Positions 1 through 6,691 of a DNA stretch of 6,691 nucleotides are shown one piece after another (the first letter of the stretch is position 1; the number at the start of each line of letters is the position of its first letter). Source of the stretch: Candidatus Neoflavobacterium equi (GTDB lineage Bacteria > Bacteroidota > Bacteroidia > Flavobacteriales > Flavobacteriaceae); contig JAGHSS010000273.1 in assembly GCA_018065745.1 (NCBI GenBank), positions 1 through 6,691 on the forward strand, written 5' to 3'. Position numbers and translations under genes: made by a program. The notes below the pieces were generated by a model. It ran no database searches. It was not told the DNA's origin and saw nothing but the letters and a program-made list of their open reading frames with translations.

Positions 1-84
1 GCTGTATGTAAAGGAATGAATCGTTTGAAGAATGTAAACCTAAATAAAACGGAAACTGCTGTATTTTGGGATAGTATTTCTTGA
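1..84 (+). CDS. C-terminal end of an unidentified protein (partial, 5' end outside window)
   Basis: Frame 1 is open from the first base to a TGA at 82-84 and gives 27 residues ending in FWDSIS. The other two plus-strand frames hit stops within the first 18 bases, so if a plus-strand gene enters from the left it must use this frame. The peptide is mixed and hydrophilic, with Lys, Asn and Thr, which fits a natural C-terminus. It is too short to assign to a family. No hairpin terminator follows it; the next 110 bases are AT-rich and carry only the candidate promoter of the peptidase gene. A random open stretch of this length is quite possible, so this is a tentative call. Confidence 0.38.
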   Translation, partial: AVCKGMNRLKNVNLNKTETAVFWDSIS

Positions 85-141
85 TTTTACTGTTTTTTAA
101 AGGAGATTTGTGTATTGTGAAGTGCGTTGAAAATATATCTG

Positions 142-171
142 TTTGTTTTGTGTTATATTGGTATATGTTTG
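142..171 (+). promoter_or_regulatory. Candidate Bacteroidota-type promoter for the M90 peptidase gene
   Basis: TATGTTTG at 164-171 matches the Bacteroidota -7 consensus TAnnTTTG exactly. A TTTG at 142-145 lies 18 bases upstream, which suits the -33 element of this phylum. Transcription would begin near 178, giving a leader of about 20 bases before the ATG at 197. The match is by eye only; TTTG-like words are common in such AT-rich DNA. Confidence 0.5.
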
Positions 172-196
172 GTAATTTAACGAATTTATATTGTTT

Positions 197-1063
197 ATGC
201 CCGCTCCAAATATGAACACCTTTTCACAGAACCTAAAACCACCAACAGAATTGATTCTCTTTGGTGAGGTGTTTGTAGTTCTTGTGGTCATGCTTCTGAT
301 TGGGATGCTGATCTACCGCTTTAAAAATGGCTTCTTCATTCCCGTTTCCAAACCCAAAACACGACTCAAATTTGATATTACTCAGGAAGATTTAGTCCTG
401 AAATACTATCCCTTTTATGCTTCACTAAACATAAAATACCGATTGATTTTTCAAGACCGTTGTCTGCGTTTTCTTCAAAGCATCTCTTTTAAATCACCAC
501 CAGATTTTCATCTGTTACCAGAAGATAAACTGCTGATTGTAGCTTCGTGGATTCAAGTTTCCTTTGGATTTTCAAACTACAAGCCTGCTGAATTGAAATA
601 CATATTGGTTTTTAAAAACTACTTTTTTTCAACCATTACCAAAAGACAACACAAAGGGGAACTCAATTTGGGGCAGGGCGTCATTGCTTTTTCCCTGGAA
701 GATTTTATGAGTGATCTCAAATGTCACGAGGAGCCAAACCACCTTGGGTTTCACGAATTTTCTCATCTGTTACACTTCCATTGCATGCTGCATAAATCCC
801 AATCTTATGCAGCCAGATACTGTATTCATTTCATGTATCTCAAACAGTATCTCTCCAAAAACAACAGGCTGCAATCCCTTAAGGAAGCTCACTTTTTTAG
901 AAACTATGCCTTTGTAAATGAGGTGGAATTCATGGCGGTCTTGATGGAAAATTTCTTCACCAACACGGATTCCTTTTTTGAACACCATCCTGAATTGTTT
1001 GTGCGCGTGCAGAAAATGTTGGGTGTGAAAGCTAAATATTTTCTTACAGCCGTTAAAACATGA
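197..1063 (+). CDS. Membrane-anchored MtfA-like zinc-dependent peptidase (family M90)
   Basis: This is probably a zinc metallopeptidase related to E. coli MtfA, with 288 residues from ATG 197 against about 265 in E. coli. Residues 19-40 form one hydrophobic segment followed by Arg/Lys, suggesting an N-terminal membrane anchor with the catalytic domain in the cytoplasm. HEFSH at 186-190 supplies the HExxH zinc ligands and catalytic Glu. It is preceded by an N-H-L-G-F stretch that aligns with the residues before HEFAH in MtfA. A downstream NEVEFMAV...ENFF block (about 241-254) matches the conserved AE.FAV..E.FF block of MtfA, which supplies the third (Glu) zinc ligand. Enterobacterial MtfA reads HExAHxLD; here the Asp position is His and the helix continues His-rich (H193, H195, H199). 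A TTG at 191 and an ATG at 212 are alternative starts; ATG 197 was chosen for its distance from the promoter. In E. coli MtfA interacts with the Mlc repressor of glucose uptake, but nothing here shows such a role. It appears to be transcribed separately from the efflux operon downstream. Confidence 0.82.
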   Translation: MPAPNMNTFSQNLKPPTELILFGEVFVVLVVMLLIGMLIYRFKNGFFIPVSKPKTRLKFDITQEDLVLKYYPFYASLNIKYRLIFQDRCLRFLQSISFKSPPDFHLLPEDKLLIVASWIQVSFGFSNYKPAELKYILVFKNYFFSTITKRQHKGELNLGQGVIAFSLEDFMSDLKCHEEPNHLGFHEFSHLLHFHCMLHKSQSYAARYCIHFMYLKQYLSKNNRLQSLKEAHFFRNYAFVNEVEFMAVLMENFFTNTDSFFEHHPELFVRVQKMLGVKAKYFLTAVKT

Positions 1064-1090
1064 TTTTTCTTCAATTAAATACCTAAAAAT

Positions 1091-1121
1091 TATTTTAATT
1101 CATTAGCATGCTTTAGTTTTG
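1091..1121 (+). promoter_or_regulatory. Candidate Bacteroidota-type promoter for the RND efflux operon
   Basis: TAGTTTTG at 1114-1121 is an exact TAnnTTTG -7 element. The expected -33 region around 1091-1097 is only T-rich (TATTTTA) with no clear TTG, so the upstream half is weak. The predicted start near 1128 would leave a leader of about 25 bases, very A-rich (1132-1149), as is common ahead of Bacteroidota genes lacking a Shine-Dalgarno sequence. The 8-base palindrome AGCATGCT (1105-1112) abuts the -7 element, but it is too short to call an operator. Confidence 0.45.
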
Positions 1122-1153
1122 TTATCACACTATAAAAAACAAAACAAAATTTG

Positions 1154-2212
1154 ATGAACAAAAAGTATATTATTTATGCTCTTTTAGCCCTAGGATTAGG
1201 TGGTTTGGTCTTCAACAGAATTCAAACGAATAAAAAAGCGGATGAAAAAAATAACGCAAAATCAGGCAAACCAGTTTCACAAGTACAAGGTCTGATTGTA
1301 CAACCAAAGAATTTCTCTGATGTGCTGTCTTTGTCAGGAACGATTGAGGCGAATGAACAAGTTGATATTAGATCAGAAATTTCTGGAATGGTAGACGCTA
1401 TTTTATTTGCTGAAGGAAGTCATGTAAATGCGGGACAGGCATTGATAAAAATAAATGATTCAGAATTGCGCGCCCAATTGGCTCAGGCAGTTTCCAAACG
1501 CGACTTGACGTCAGAAAATGAAAGACGCGCCAAATTGTTACTTCAAAAAGAGGCCATCAGCCAAGAGGAATATGACGCCGCTTCTGCAGAATACAGAACG
1601 GCAAAAGCACAGATACAATTACTTCAAGCGCAGTTGACCAAAACAACGGTTAAAGCCCCTTTCTCTGGGGTGGTTGGATTGAGAAACATCTCCAAAGGAG
1701 CTTATGTAACAGCAACTACAGAAATTACCAAATTGGTAAATGCGTCTCAGGTGAAAATTACATTTTCAGTTCCTGAGAAATATGCAACCCTAATGCAGTT
1801 GAATACATTAATTGAATTCAAAGTGGCTGGAGATACCAAGAATTACCAAGGGAAAGTCTATGCCATTGATCCAAACATTGATGTTGCTACAAGAACATTA
1901 AGTGTACGTGCTGTTGCTCAAAATGCAGATGGGAAATTGATTCCTGGAACGTTTGCAAACATTACCTTCCCATTAAACAGCAATCCAAACACCTTGATGG
2001 TTCCATCACAGGCGTTGATTCCAGTTCAGAATGGAAAAAAACTATACATATCATCCAACGGTAAAGCCAAAGAGATCATGGTTCAAACGGGATCAAGAGA
2101 GGTTGATGACGTGGTGGTATTGGATGGAATCAAAGCAGGGGATACTGTTTTGGTTGGAGGAATCATGTCCTTGAGAGATGGGGCTGATGTAAAAGTAAAT
2201 GTTAAAAAATAA
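1154..2212 (+). CDS. RND efflux periplasmic adaptor subunit (membrane fusion protein, AcrA/HlyD family)
   Basis: This protein would bridge the inner-membrane pump and the outer-membrane channel encoded directly downstream. The 352 residues show the usual order: N-terminal hydrophobic anchor (about 5-20); first half of the lipoyl-like domain (about 60-103, with the GTIEA...V.IR.EISG.V pattern); an alpha-helical coiled-coil hairpin (about 104-160, rich in Ala, Gln, Glu, Lys and Leu); second half of the lipoyl domain (APFSGVVG, 168-175); a beta-barrel domain (about 198-275, ending in PGTFANITF); and a C-terminal membrane-proximal domain. At the hairpin tip R125, L129 and S136 fit the RxxxLxxxxxxS pattern of adaptors that dock with TolC-type channels. 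There is no Cys in the N-terminal segment, so this is an uncleaved-anchor or signal-peptide type rather than a lipoprotein like AcrA. A TTG lies immediately before the ATG in frame, and ATG 1154 is the preferred start. It is the first gene of the operon, 3 bases before the pump gene. Confidence 0.93.
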   Translation: MNKKYIIYALLALGLGGLVFNRIQTNKKADEKNNAKSGKPVSQVQGLIVQPKNFSDVLSLSGTIEANEQVDIRSEISGMVDAILFAEGSHVNAGQALIKINDSELRAQLAQAVSKRDLTSENERRAKLLLQKEAISQEEYDAASAEYRTAKAQIQLLQAQLTKTTVKAPFSGVVGLRNISKGAYVTATTEITKLVNASQVKITFSVPEKYATLMQLNTLIEFKVAGDTKNYQGKVYAIDPNIDVATRTLSVRAVAQNADGKLIPGTFANITFPLNSNPNTLMVPSQALIPVQNGKKLYISSNGKAKEIMVQTGSREVDDVVVLDGIKAGDTVLVGGIMSLRDGADVKVNVKK

Positions 2213-2215
2213 TTG

Positions 2216-5200
2216 ATGAGTTTATCTACCTTAAGCATAAAACGCCCGGTCCTAACCATTGTACTAAATTTGATGTTGATCTTATTTGGTATCATTGGGT
2301 ATACCTTTTTGGGGGTTCGTGAATATCCTTCCATAGACCCTGCGCAAATTTCTGTCAATACAAGATATACAGGAGCAAATCCTGACATCATTGAGTCACA
2401 GATCACAGAGCCTTTGGAAAAAGCCATCAACTCTATTGACGGTATTCGGAATATTTCTTCAAACAGTAGTTTGGGGAGCAGTAATATATCCATTGAGTTT
2501 AACCTGGATAAAAATTTAGAAGAAGCAGCAAATGACGTGAGGGACAAGGTGTCTCAAGCCATCAGACAGCTGCCACAAGATATTGATGCACCACCTGTAG
2601 TTTCAAAGGCTGATGCAGATTCTGAGCCCATTATCACCATGACGTTAAAGTCTGATACCAAAAATGTATTGGAACTTTCTGACTATGCTGAAAATGTGAT
2701 TGCGCAACGCATCCAAACCATTTCTGGGGTGAGTAGTGTACAAATTTGGGGGCAACGAAAATTTGCGATGCGCCTTTGGATTGATCCGGTAAAAATGACT
2801 TCTTACGGAATTACCGTGGCGGACATCTCTGCGGCGCTTAACAAACAAAATGTGGAATTGCCGTCTGGTAAACTGACGGGAGCAAATACAGAACTAACGG
2901 TTAAAACGTTGGGAAACCTGCAAACGGAGGAAGAGTTTAACGACCTGATTATTTTAAATACCGGGGATAAGATCATCCGTTTTAGCGACGTTGGTGATGC
3001 TGCCTTGGAATCAGAGAATTTGGAGACGAAATTATCTGACGGAAAACAAGACATGATTGGATTGGGTGTGATTCCACAACCGGGTACCAATTATCTGGAA
3101 ATTGCGGAGAAATTCTATGATGAATATGAAAAAATTCAAAAGGAATTGCCGGCTGATTTTAAAACAGACATCATCATTGACAATACAACCTTTGTATCAA
3201 GAGCGGTTTTGGAGGTTGCAGAAACCTTGCTGATCTCTGTGATTCTGGTGGTATTGATTATTTATATATTCTTTAGAAACTGGTCCATTGCCTTCAGGCC
3301 GTTAATTGATATTCCGGTATCCTTGATTGCGACGTTCTTTGTGATGTATATGTGTGGTTTCTCTATCAATGTACTGACGTTGTTGGCCATTGTTTTGGCA
3401 ACGGGATTGGTTGTGGATGACGGAATTGTAGTTACTGAAAATATATTTAAGAAAGTAGAGGAGGGAATGTCCCCAATTGAGGCGGCAATTAAAGGATCAA
3501 ACGAAATTTTCTTTGCGGTTATTTCCATCTCCATCACTTTGGCAGCTGTGTTCTTGCCGGTGGTTTTCCTGGAGGGATTTGTGGGAAGGCTCTTTAGGGA
3601 ATTTGGTGTCGTGATTGGAGCAGCAGTATTGATATCTGCCTTTGTCTCCCTGACGTTAACCCCAATGTTGAATGCCTATTTAATGAAGGGTGGAGAACAG
3701 AAAAAATCTAATTTCTACCTGAAGACGGAACCTTATTTTGAAAGTTTAAACAAGGGATATGCCAGTGCATTGGAGCGCTTTATGCAATTCAAATGGATGA
3801 GTTTTGTCATCATTGCGGTTTGTTTTGGTTTGATCTATTTCTTCTTTGGGAATTTGAAAAAAGAAACGGCTCCATATGATGACCGTAGTTATATTGGAAT
3901 AAACGTGACTGCACCAGAAGGTACTACCTATGATGCCATGAGTGTATACATGACGCAAATCAGTGATTTGGTCAATGATTCCATTCCAGAGAAATCTGAC
4001 AATTTAGTGATCACTTCTCCGTCTTTTAGATCTGGAAACGTCAATGCAGGAATCATGCGTTTGGCGCTTACTGACAAGGAGGGAAGGATGAAAACTCAGG
4101 ATGAAATTGCGACAGAATTATCCAAGTGGACCAAGGGGTATGGCGATATTAAAATATCTGTCAACCAACAACCGACGATTGCCGTGAATAGAAGAGGTGG
4201 TTTGCCGATTCAATACATTATTCAAGCGACGAATTTTGCCCAGTTGGAAAAGAAAATACCTGAATTTATGGAAGAGGTTTCTAAAGATCCTACTTTTTCA
4301 TTTACAGATGTAAATCTGAAATTCAACAAACCTGAAATCAATGTAACCATCAACAGAGAGAAGGCGCAGGCGCTGGGCGTTTCTGTGTTGGATATTGCAC
4401 AAACCTTGCAGTTGTCTTTATCTGGACAACGCTTTGGGTATTATATGATGAACGGAAAACAATATCAGGTCATGGGGCAGTTTGACAAAAAAGACCGTGC
4501 TACACCTGTGGATTTGGCTTCAATATTTGTCAAAGGTACCAACGGTCAATTGATCCAAATGGACAATTTAGTGACCTTGGAAGAAAAGAGTGCTCCGCCA
4601 CAATTGTTCCACAACAACAGATATATGTCTGCTACTGTTTCTGCAGGATTGGCTCCTGGGAAAAGTATGGGGGAAGGAATTGAAGCGATGGAACGCATCA
4701 AAGAAAAGGTGTTGGATCAAACGTTTTCAACAGATTTGGGTGGAGAATCAAGAGACTTTGTGGAAAGTGGTTCCAATACCACCTTTGCCTTTGGCTTGGC
4801 ACTGTTGTTGATTTATTTAATCTTAGCAGCCCAATTTGAAAGTTTTGTAGATCCATTCATCATCATCTTGACGGTTCCAATGGCAGTTGCTGGAGCTTTG
4901 TTTTCCCTTTGGCTGTTTGGTCAAACGTGGAATATTTTCAGTCAAATTGGAACGATTATGTTGATTGGTCTGGTGACCAAAAACGGAATTCTGATTGTGG
5001 AGTTTGCCAACCAATTGCGTGAAGAAGGCGTGTCCAAATACGACGCTATCATTCAAGCATCTGAATCCAGATTGAGACCTATTTTAATGACCAGTTTGGC
5101 TATTGCTTTGGGTGCATTGCCCATTGCGATGTCTTTTGGTGCTGCTTCAACGAGTAGAATCGGGATGGGAGTTGTAATTGTTGGTGGTACGCTGTTTTCT

Positions 5201-5293
5201 TTGGTATTAACTCTTTTTGTTATTCCGTGTATTTATTATATGTGGTCAAAACAAAAAAAACACCGTCCTGAATTTGACGCTATTTCTGAATAA
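2216..5293 (+). CDS. RND efflux pump, inner-membrane permease subunit (HAE-1 type, AcrB-like)
   Basis: This is the proton-driven transporter of the tripartite complex. Its 1025 residues compare with 1049 in AcrB, and the two-fold repeat is complete: TM1 (about 11-32), large periplasmic loop (about 33-330), TM2-6, TM7 near 525-545, a second periplasmic loop, and TM8-12 up to about 1010. The proton-relay residues are all present. TM4 carries VVDDGIVV with D401 and D402 (AcrB D407/D408). TM10 carries TKNGILIVEF with K922 (AcrB K940). TM11 carries RLRPILMTS with R952 and T959 (AcrB R971/T978). The paired Asp in TM4 points to the HAE-1 (drug or amphiphile) branch rather than the heavy-metal HME branch. 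The N-terminal REYPSIDP and NDVRDKV stretches are also typical of HAE-1. No frameshift or internal stop is seen. An in-frame TTG (2213) directly precedes ATG 2216; ATG is preferred. The substrate cannot be deduced from sequence: antibiotics, bile-like compounds, dyes or endogenous lipids are all possible. Confidence 0.96.
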   Translation: MSLSTLSIKRPVLTIVLNLMLILFGIIGYTFLGVREYPSIDPAQISVNTRYTGANPDIIESQITEPLEKAINSIDGIRNISSNSSLGSSNISIEFNLDKNLEEAANDVRDKVSQAIRQLPQDIDAPPVVSKADADSEPIITMTLKSDTKNVLELSDYAENVIAQRIQTISGVSSVQIWGQRKFAMRLWIDPVKMTSYGITVADISAALNKQNVELPSGKLTGANTELTVKTLGNLQTEEEFNDLIILNTGDKIIRFSDVGDAALESENLETKLSDGKQDMIGLGVIPQPGTNYLEIAEKFYDEYEKIQKELPADFKTDIIIDNTTFVSRAVLEVAETLLISVILVVLIIYIFFRNWSIAFRPLIDIPVSLIATFFVMYMCGFSINVLTLLAIVLATGLVVDDGIVVTENIFKKVEEGMSPIEAAIKGSNEIFFAVISISITLAAVFLPVVFLEGFVGRLFREFGVVIGAAVLISAFVSLTLTPMLNAYLMKGGEQKKSNFYLKTEPYFESLNKGYASALERFMQFKWMSFVIIAVCFGLIYFFFGNLKKETAPYDDRSYIGINVTAPEGTTYDAMSVYMTQISDLVNDSIPEKSDNLVITSPSFRSGNVNAGIMRLALTDKEGRMKTQDEIATELSKWTKGYGDIKISVNQQPTIAVNRRGGLPIQYIIQATNFAQLEKKIPEFMEEVSKDPTFSFTDVNLKFNKPEINVTINREKAQALGVSVLDIAQTLQLSLSGQRFGYYMMNGKQYQVMGQFDKKDRATPVDLASIFVKGTNGQLIQMDNLVTLEEKSAPPQLFHNNRYMSATVSAGLAPGKSMGEGIEAMERIKEKVLDQTFSTDLGGESRDFVESGSNTTFAFGLALLLIYLILAAQFESFVDPFIIILTVPMAVAGALFSLWLFGQTWNIFSQIGTIMLIGLVTKNGILIVEFANQLREEGVSKYDAIIQASESRLRPILMTSLAIALGALPIAMSFGAASTSRIGMGVVIVGGTLFSLVLTLFVIPCIYYMWSKQKKHRPEFDAISE

Positions 5294-5294
5294 T

Positions 5295-6596
5295 ATGAAT
5301 AAATTATATTTCTACATAAGTTTGCTCTTTGTGACTCAGGTCTCTTTTGGGCAGCAGGTGCTCTCTTCTCAGCAAGCCGTTGCGGTTGCGTTGAAGAACA
5401 ACTTTGATATTGTGTTGGCCAAAAATGTCAATGAAGCTTTGGACGTCAACACTACCTGGGGAAATGCAGGTTTTCTTCCAGATTTAACTGCAAATTTCAC
5501 CAATACCAACAACGTTCAGAATCAAGAACAAACCCAATCAAATGGCGAGGTTAGAAAATTGAACAACGCTAAAAATAACAATGCGTCTTATGGGGTGACC
5601 TTGGGTTGGACCATTTTTGACGGTTTGGGTATGTTTACCAGATATGAACAGCTGAACACCTTGAAAGAACAAGGGGAAACACAGCTTCAGACCACGGTTT
5701 TAACAACGGTATCTGACGTTTTGGAGGTGTATTACAACATTGTACAGCAGGAGCATATATTGACTGCTTTGGACTCTACATTGTTAATTTCAAATGAACG
5801 TTTGAGACTTGCTGAAAACAGGTACAAGATTGGAAAGGCGTCCAAGTTGGAGGTGTTGAATGTTCAGGTTGATTTAAATGCTGACCGCTCACTTTATTTA
5901 AAACAAAAAGAGACCATTCAAAATTTAAAAACCCAGTTGAACCAGTTGATGAATGTGGATTTGACCACGCCTTTTGAGGTGATCAAAGAAACTACCTTGG
6001 ATGAAAGTTTGGAATTGGGGGCTTTGTTGGACGCTTCTGAAAAGCAGAATCCCAACTTGCAATTGTTGAAGGTCAACAAGCGCTTGGCAGACTTGGAGCT
6101 CAAAAACACCAAGGCGACACGTTACCCAACGGTGCGTTTGACATCAGGATATAATTTTTCACGTTCAGAAAGCAGTTTGGGGTTTGTGACCAGTTCCAAT
6201 GCCAATGGATTTAATTATGGGGTTACCGCCAGTTTAAATCTGTTTGACGGTTTTGAACAAAGACGCAAGGAACGCGTGGCAAAATTGCAAATTGAAAATT
6301 CAACCCTGCAATTTGAAAAGCAGAAAGTTTTCCTTCAATCACAATTGATCGCTTCTTACCAAACGTATAAAACCAATTTGGACTTGGCAGCTATTGAGGA
6401 CTTAAATGAAAAGATAGCGAAAGAGAATATGGACATCACCTTGGCTAAACACAAGATTGGTACCATCAATACGGTAGAGTTTAGAACAGCACAAGAAAAT
6501 TACATCAATGCTGTTGCAAGAAATAACAGTGCAAAATTTCAGTCTAAGTTGGCTGAGATTCAACTCAAAGAATTATCTGGAACGTTGTCCATGTAA
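5295..6596 (+). CDS. TolC-family outer-membrane efflux channel (OEP domains)
   Basis: This is the outer-membrane exit duct of the tripartite pump. From ATG 5295 it has 433 residues. The start is set by a clear signal peptide (MNKLYFYISLLFVTQVSFG, then Gln 20); an in-frame TTG at 5217 lies inside the pump gene and would put 26 extra residues ahead of that signal. There is no lipobox Cys, so it is not a lipoprotein like OprM. The two OEP halves repeat each other: GFLPDLTANF (about 59-68) with RYPTVRLTSGY (about 276-286); W-T-I-F-D-G-L (105-111) with LNLFDGF (314-320); and RYKIGKASKLEVLN (176-189) with KHKIGTINTVEFR (385-397). Long Ala/Gln/Leu/Lys-rich helices between them would build the periplasmic tunnel. 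The ATG follows the pump's stop codon by one base (TAA-T-ATG), so translation is probably coupled. It is the last gene of the operon, with a strong terminator 25 bases later. Confidence 0.94.
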   Translation: MNKLYFYISLLFVTQVSFGQQVLSSQQAVAVALKNNFDIVLAKNVNEALDVNTTWGNAGFLPDLTANFTNTNNVQNQEQTQSNGEVRKLNNAKNNNASYGVTLGWTIFDGLGMFTRYEQLNTLKEQGETQLQTTVLTTVSDVLEVYYNIVQQEHILTALDSTLLISNERLRLAENRYKIGKASKLEVLNVQVDLNADRSLYLKQKETIQNLKTQLNQLMNVDLTTPFEVIKETTLDESLELGALLDASEKQNPNLQLLKVNKRLADLELKNTKATRYPTVRLTSGYNFSRSESSLGFVTSSNANGFNYGVTASLNLFDGFEQRRKERVAKLQIENSTLQFEKQKVFLQSQLIASYQTYKTNLDLAAIEDLNEKIAKENMDITLAKHKIGTINTVEFRTAQENYINAVARNNSAKFQSKLAEIQLKELSGTLSM

Positions 6597-6620
6597 TGCA
6601 ATTTGAATGCACACAAAATC

Positions 6621-6657
6621 AAAAAGGCTTATTAGAATCATCTAATAAGCCTTTTTT
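6621..6657 (+). terminator. Rho-independent terminator of the efflux operon
   Basis: AAAAAGGCTTATTAGA (6621-6636) and its exact reverse complement (6641-6656) form a perfect 16-bp stem around the 4-base loop ATCA. The right arm ends in a run of six T (6652-6657). The stem begins 25 bases after the channel gene's stop. Because the left arm starts with five A, the same hairpin would also give a U-tract on the minus strand and may terminate in both directions. Confidence 0.92.
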
Positions 6658-6664
6658 AATAACT

Positions 6665-6691
6665 ATGAAAAATACTAATACAAGATTAGTC
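6665..6691 (+). CDS. Possible start of a downstream gene (partial, runs off the window)
   Basis: An ATG at 6665, seven bases after the terminator's T-run, opens a frame of nine codons (MKNTNTRLV) that is still open at the window's end. The Lys/Asn/Thr-rich beginning resembles ordinary N-termini in low-GC Bacteroidota, and the preceding bases are A/T-rich. However, no TAnnTTTG promoter lies between the terminator and this ATG, and the frame is far too short to test. It could equally be intergenic DNA. Confidence 0.22.

Noticed and set aside
97..291. Minus-strand open frame of 64 codons overlapping the peptidase start
   Set aside because: It overlaps the better supported plus-strand gene and its promoter, is low-complexity Asn/Thr-rich, and has no recognisable domain.
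1073..1100. AT-only inverted repeat (AATTAAAT with ATTTTAATT) after the peptidase gene, a possible terminator
   Set aside because: It contains no G-C pairs, needs a bulge, and has no clear T-run after the right arm. AT-rich DNA produces such pairs readily.
1105..1112. Palindrome AGCATGCT just upstream of the operon's -7 element, a possible repressor site
   Set aside because: It is only 8 bases and does not extend symmetrically (T flanks on both sides). A match of this size is expected by chance, and no regulator gene is nearby.
2083..2547. Minus-strand open frame of 154 codons across the adaptor-pump junction
   Set aside because: It is antisense to two strongly conserved genes. The translated protein shows no family features and is best explained as a shadow of plus-strand codon use.
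4590..4811. Second plus-strand frame of 73 codons inside the pump gene
   Set aside because: It lies wholly inside an intact RND coding sequence, has a Trp/Cys/Lys-rich composition without domain features, and has no sign of its own start signals.
1..6691. CRISPR arrays, tRNA or rRNA genes, insertion sequences, riboswitches, phage genes or a novel defence system
   Set aside because: No direct repeats, cloverleaf-like stretches, transposase motifs or terminal inverted repeats were seen by eye. All long open frames are explained by the peptidase and the efflux operon.

Overview
The window looks like chromosomal DNA from a member of the Bacteroidota, most likely Flavobacteriia. The DNA is AT-rich, no start codon has a convincing Shine-Dalgarno sequence, and leaders are A-rich. 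Both intergenic regions that should carry promoters contain a match to the Bacteroidota -7 element TAnnTTTG. The genus cannot be determined from what is visible.

Layout from left to right: (a) bases 1-84 are probably the last 27 codons of a plus-strand gene that begins outside the window. (b) A short AT-rich gap with a candidate promoter (142-171) leads into a gene of 288 codons for a membrane-anchored, MtfA-like (family M90) zinc peptidase. (c) A 90-base gap holds a second candidate promoter. (d) Three tightly packed plus-strand genes form a complete tripartite RND efflux operon: periplasmic adaptor (1154-2212), HAE-1-type inner-membrane pump (2216-5293) and TolC-family outer-membrane channel (5295-6596). 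The spacers are 3 bases and 1 base. (e) The operon is closed by a perfect 16-bp stem-loop terminator (6621-6657). (f) A few bases later an ATG at 6665 opens a frame that runs off the window and may start another gene.

The three operon genes supply all parts of one export machine. The pump carries the proton-relay residues (two Asp in TM4, Lys in TM10, Arg and Thr in TM11). The adaptor has the R-L-S docking pattern at its hairpin tip, which is known to meet TolC-type channels. The channel has a signal peptide and the duplicated OEP architecture. No regulator gene is linked in the visible part, so neither control nor substrate can be read from this window.

I looked for an undescribed system and did not find one. 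This is a well-organised but conventional efflux operon beside a somewhat divergent M90 peptidase. The peptidase, whose active-site helix is unusually His-rich and differs from the enterobacterial pattern as recalled, is the item most worth a second look.
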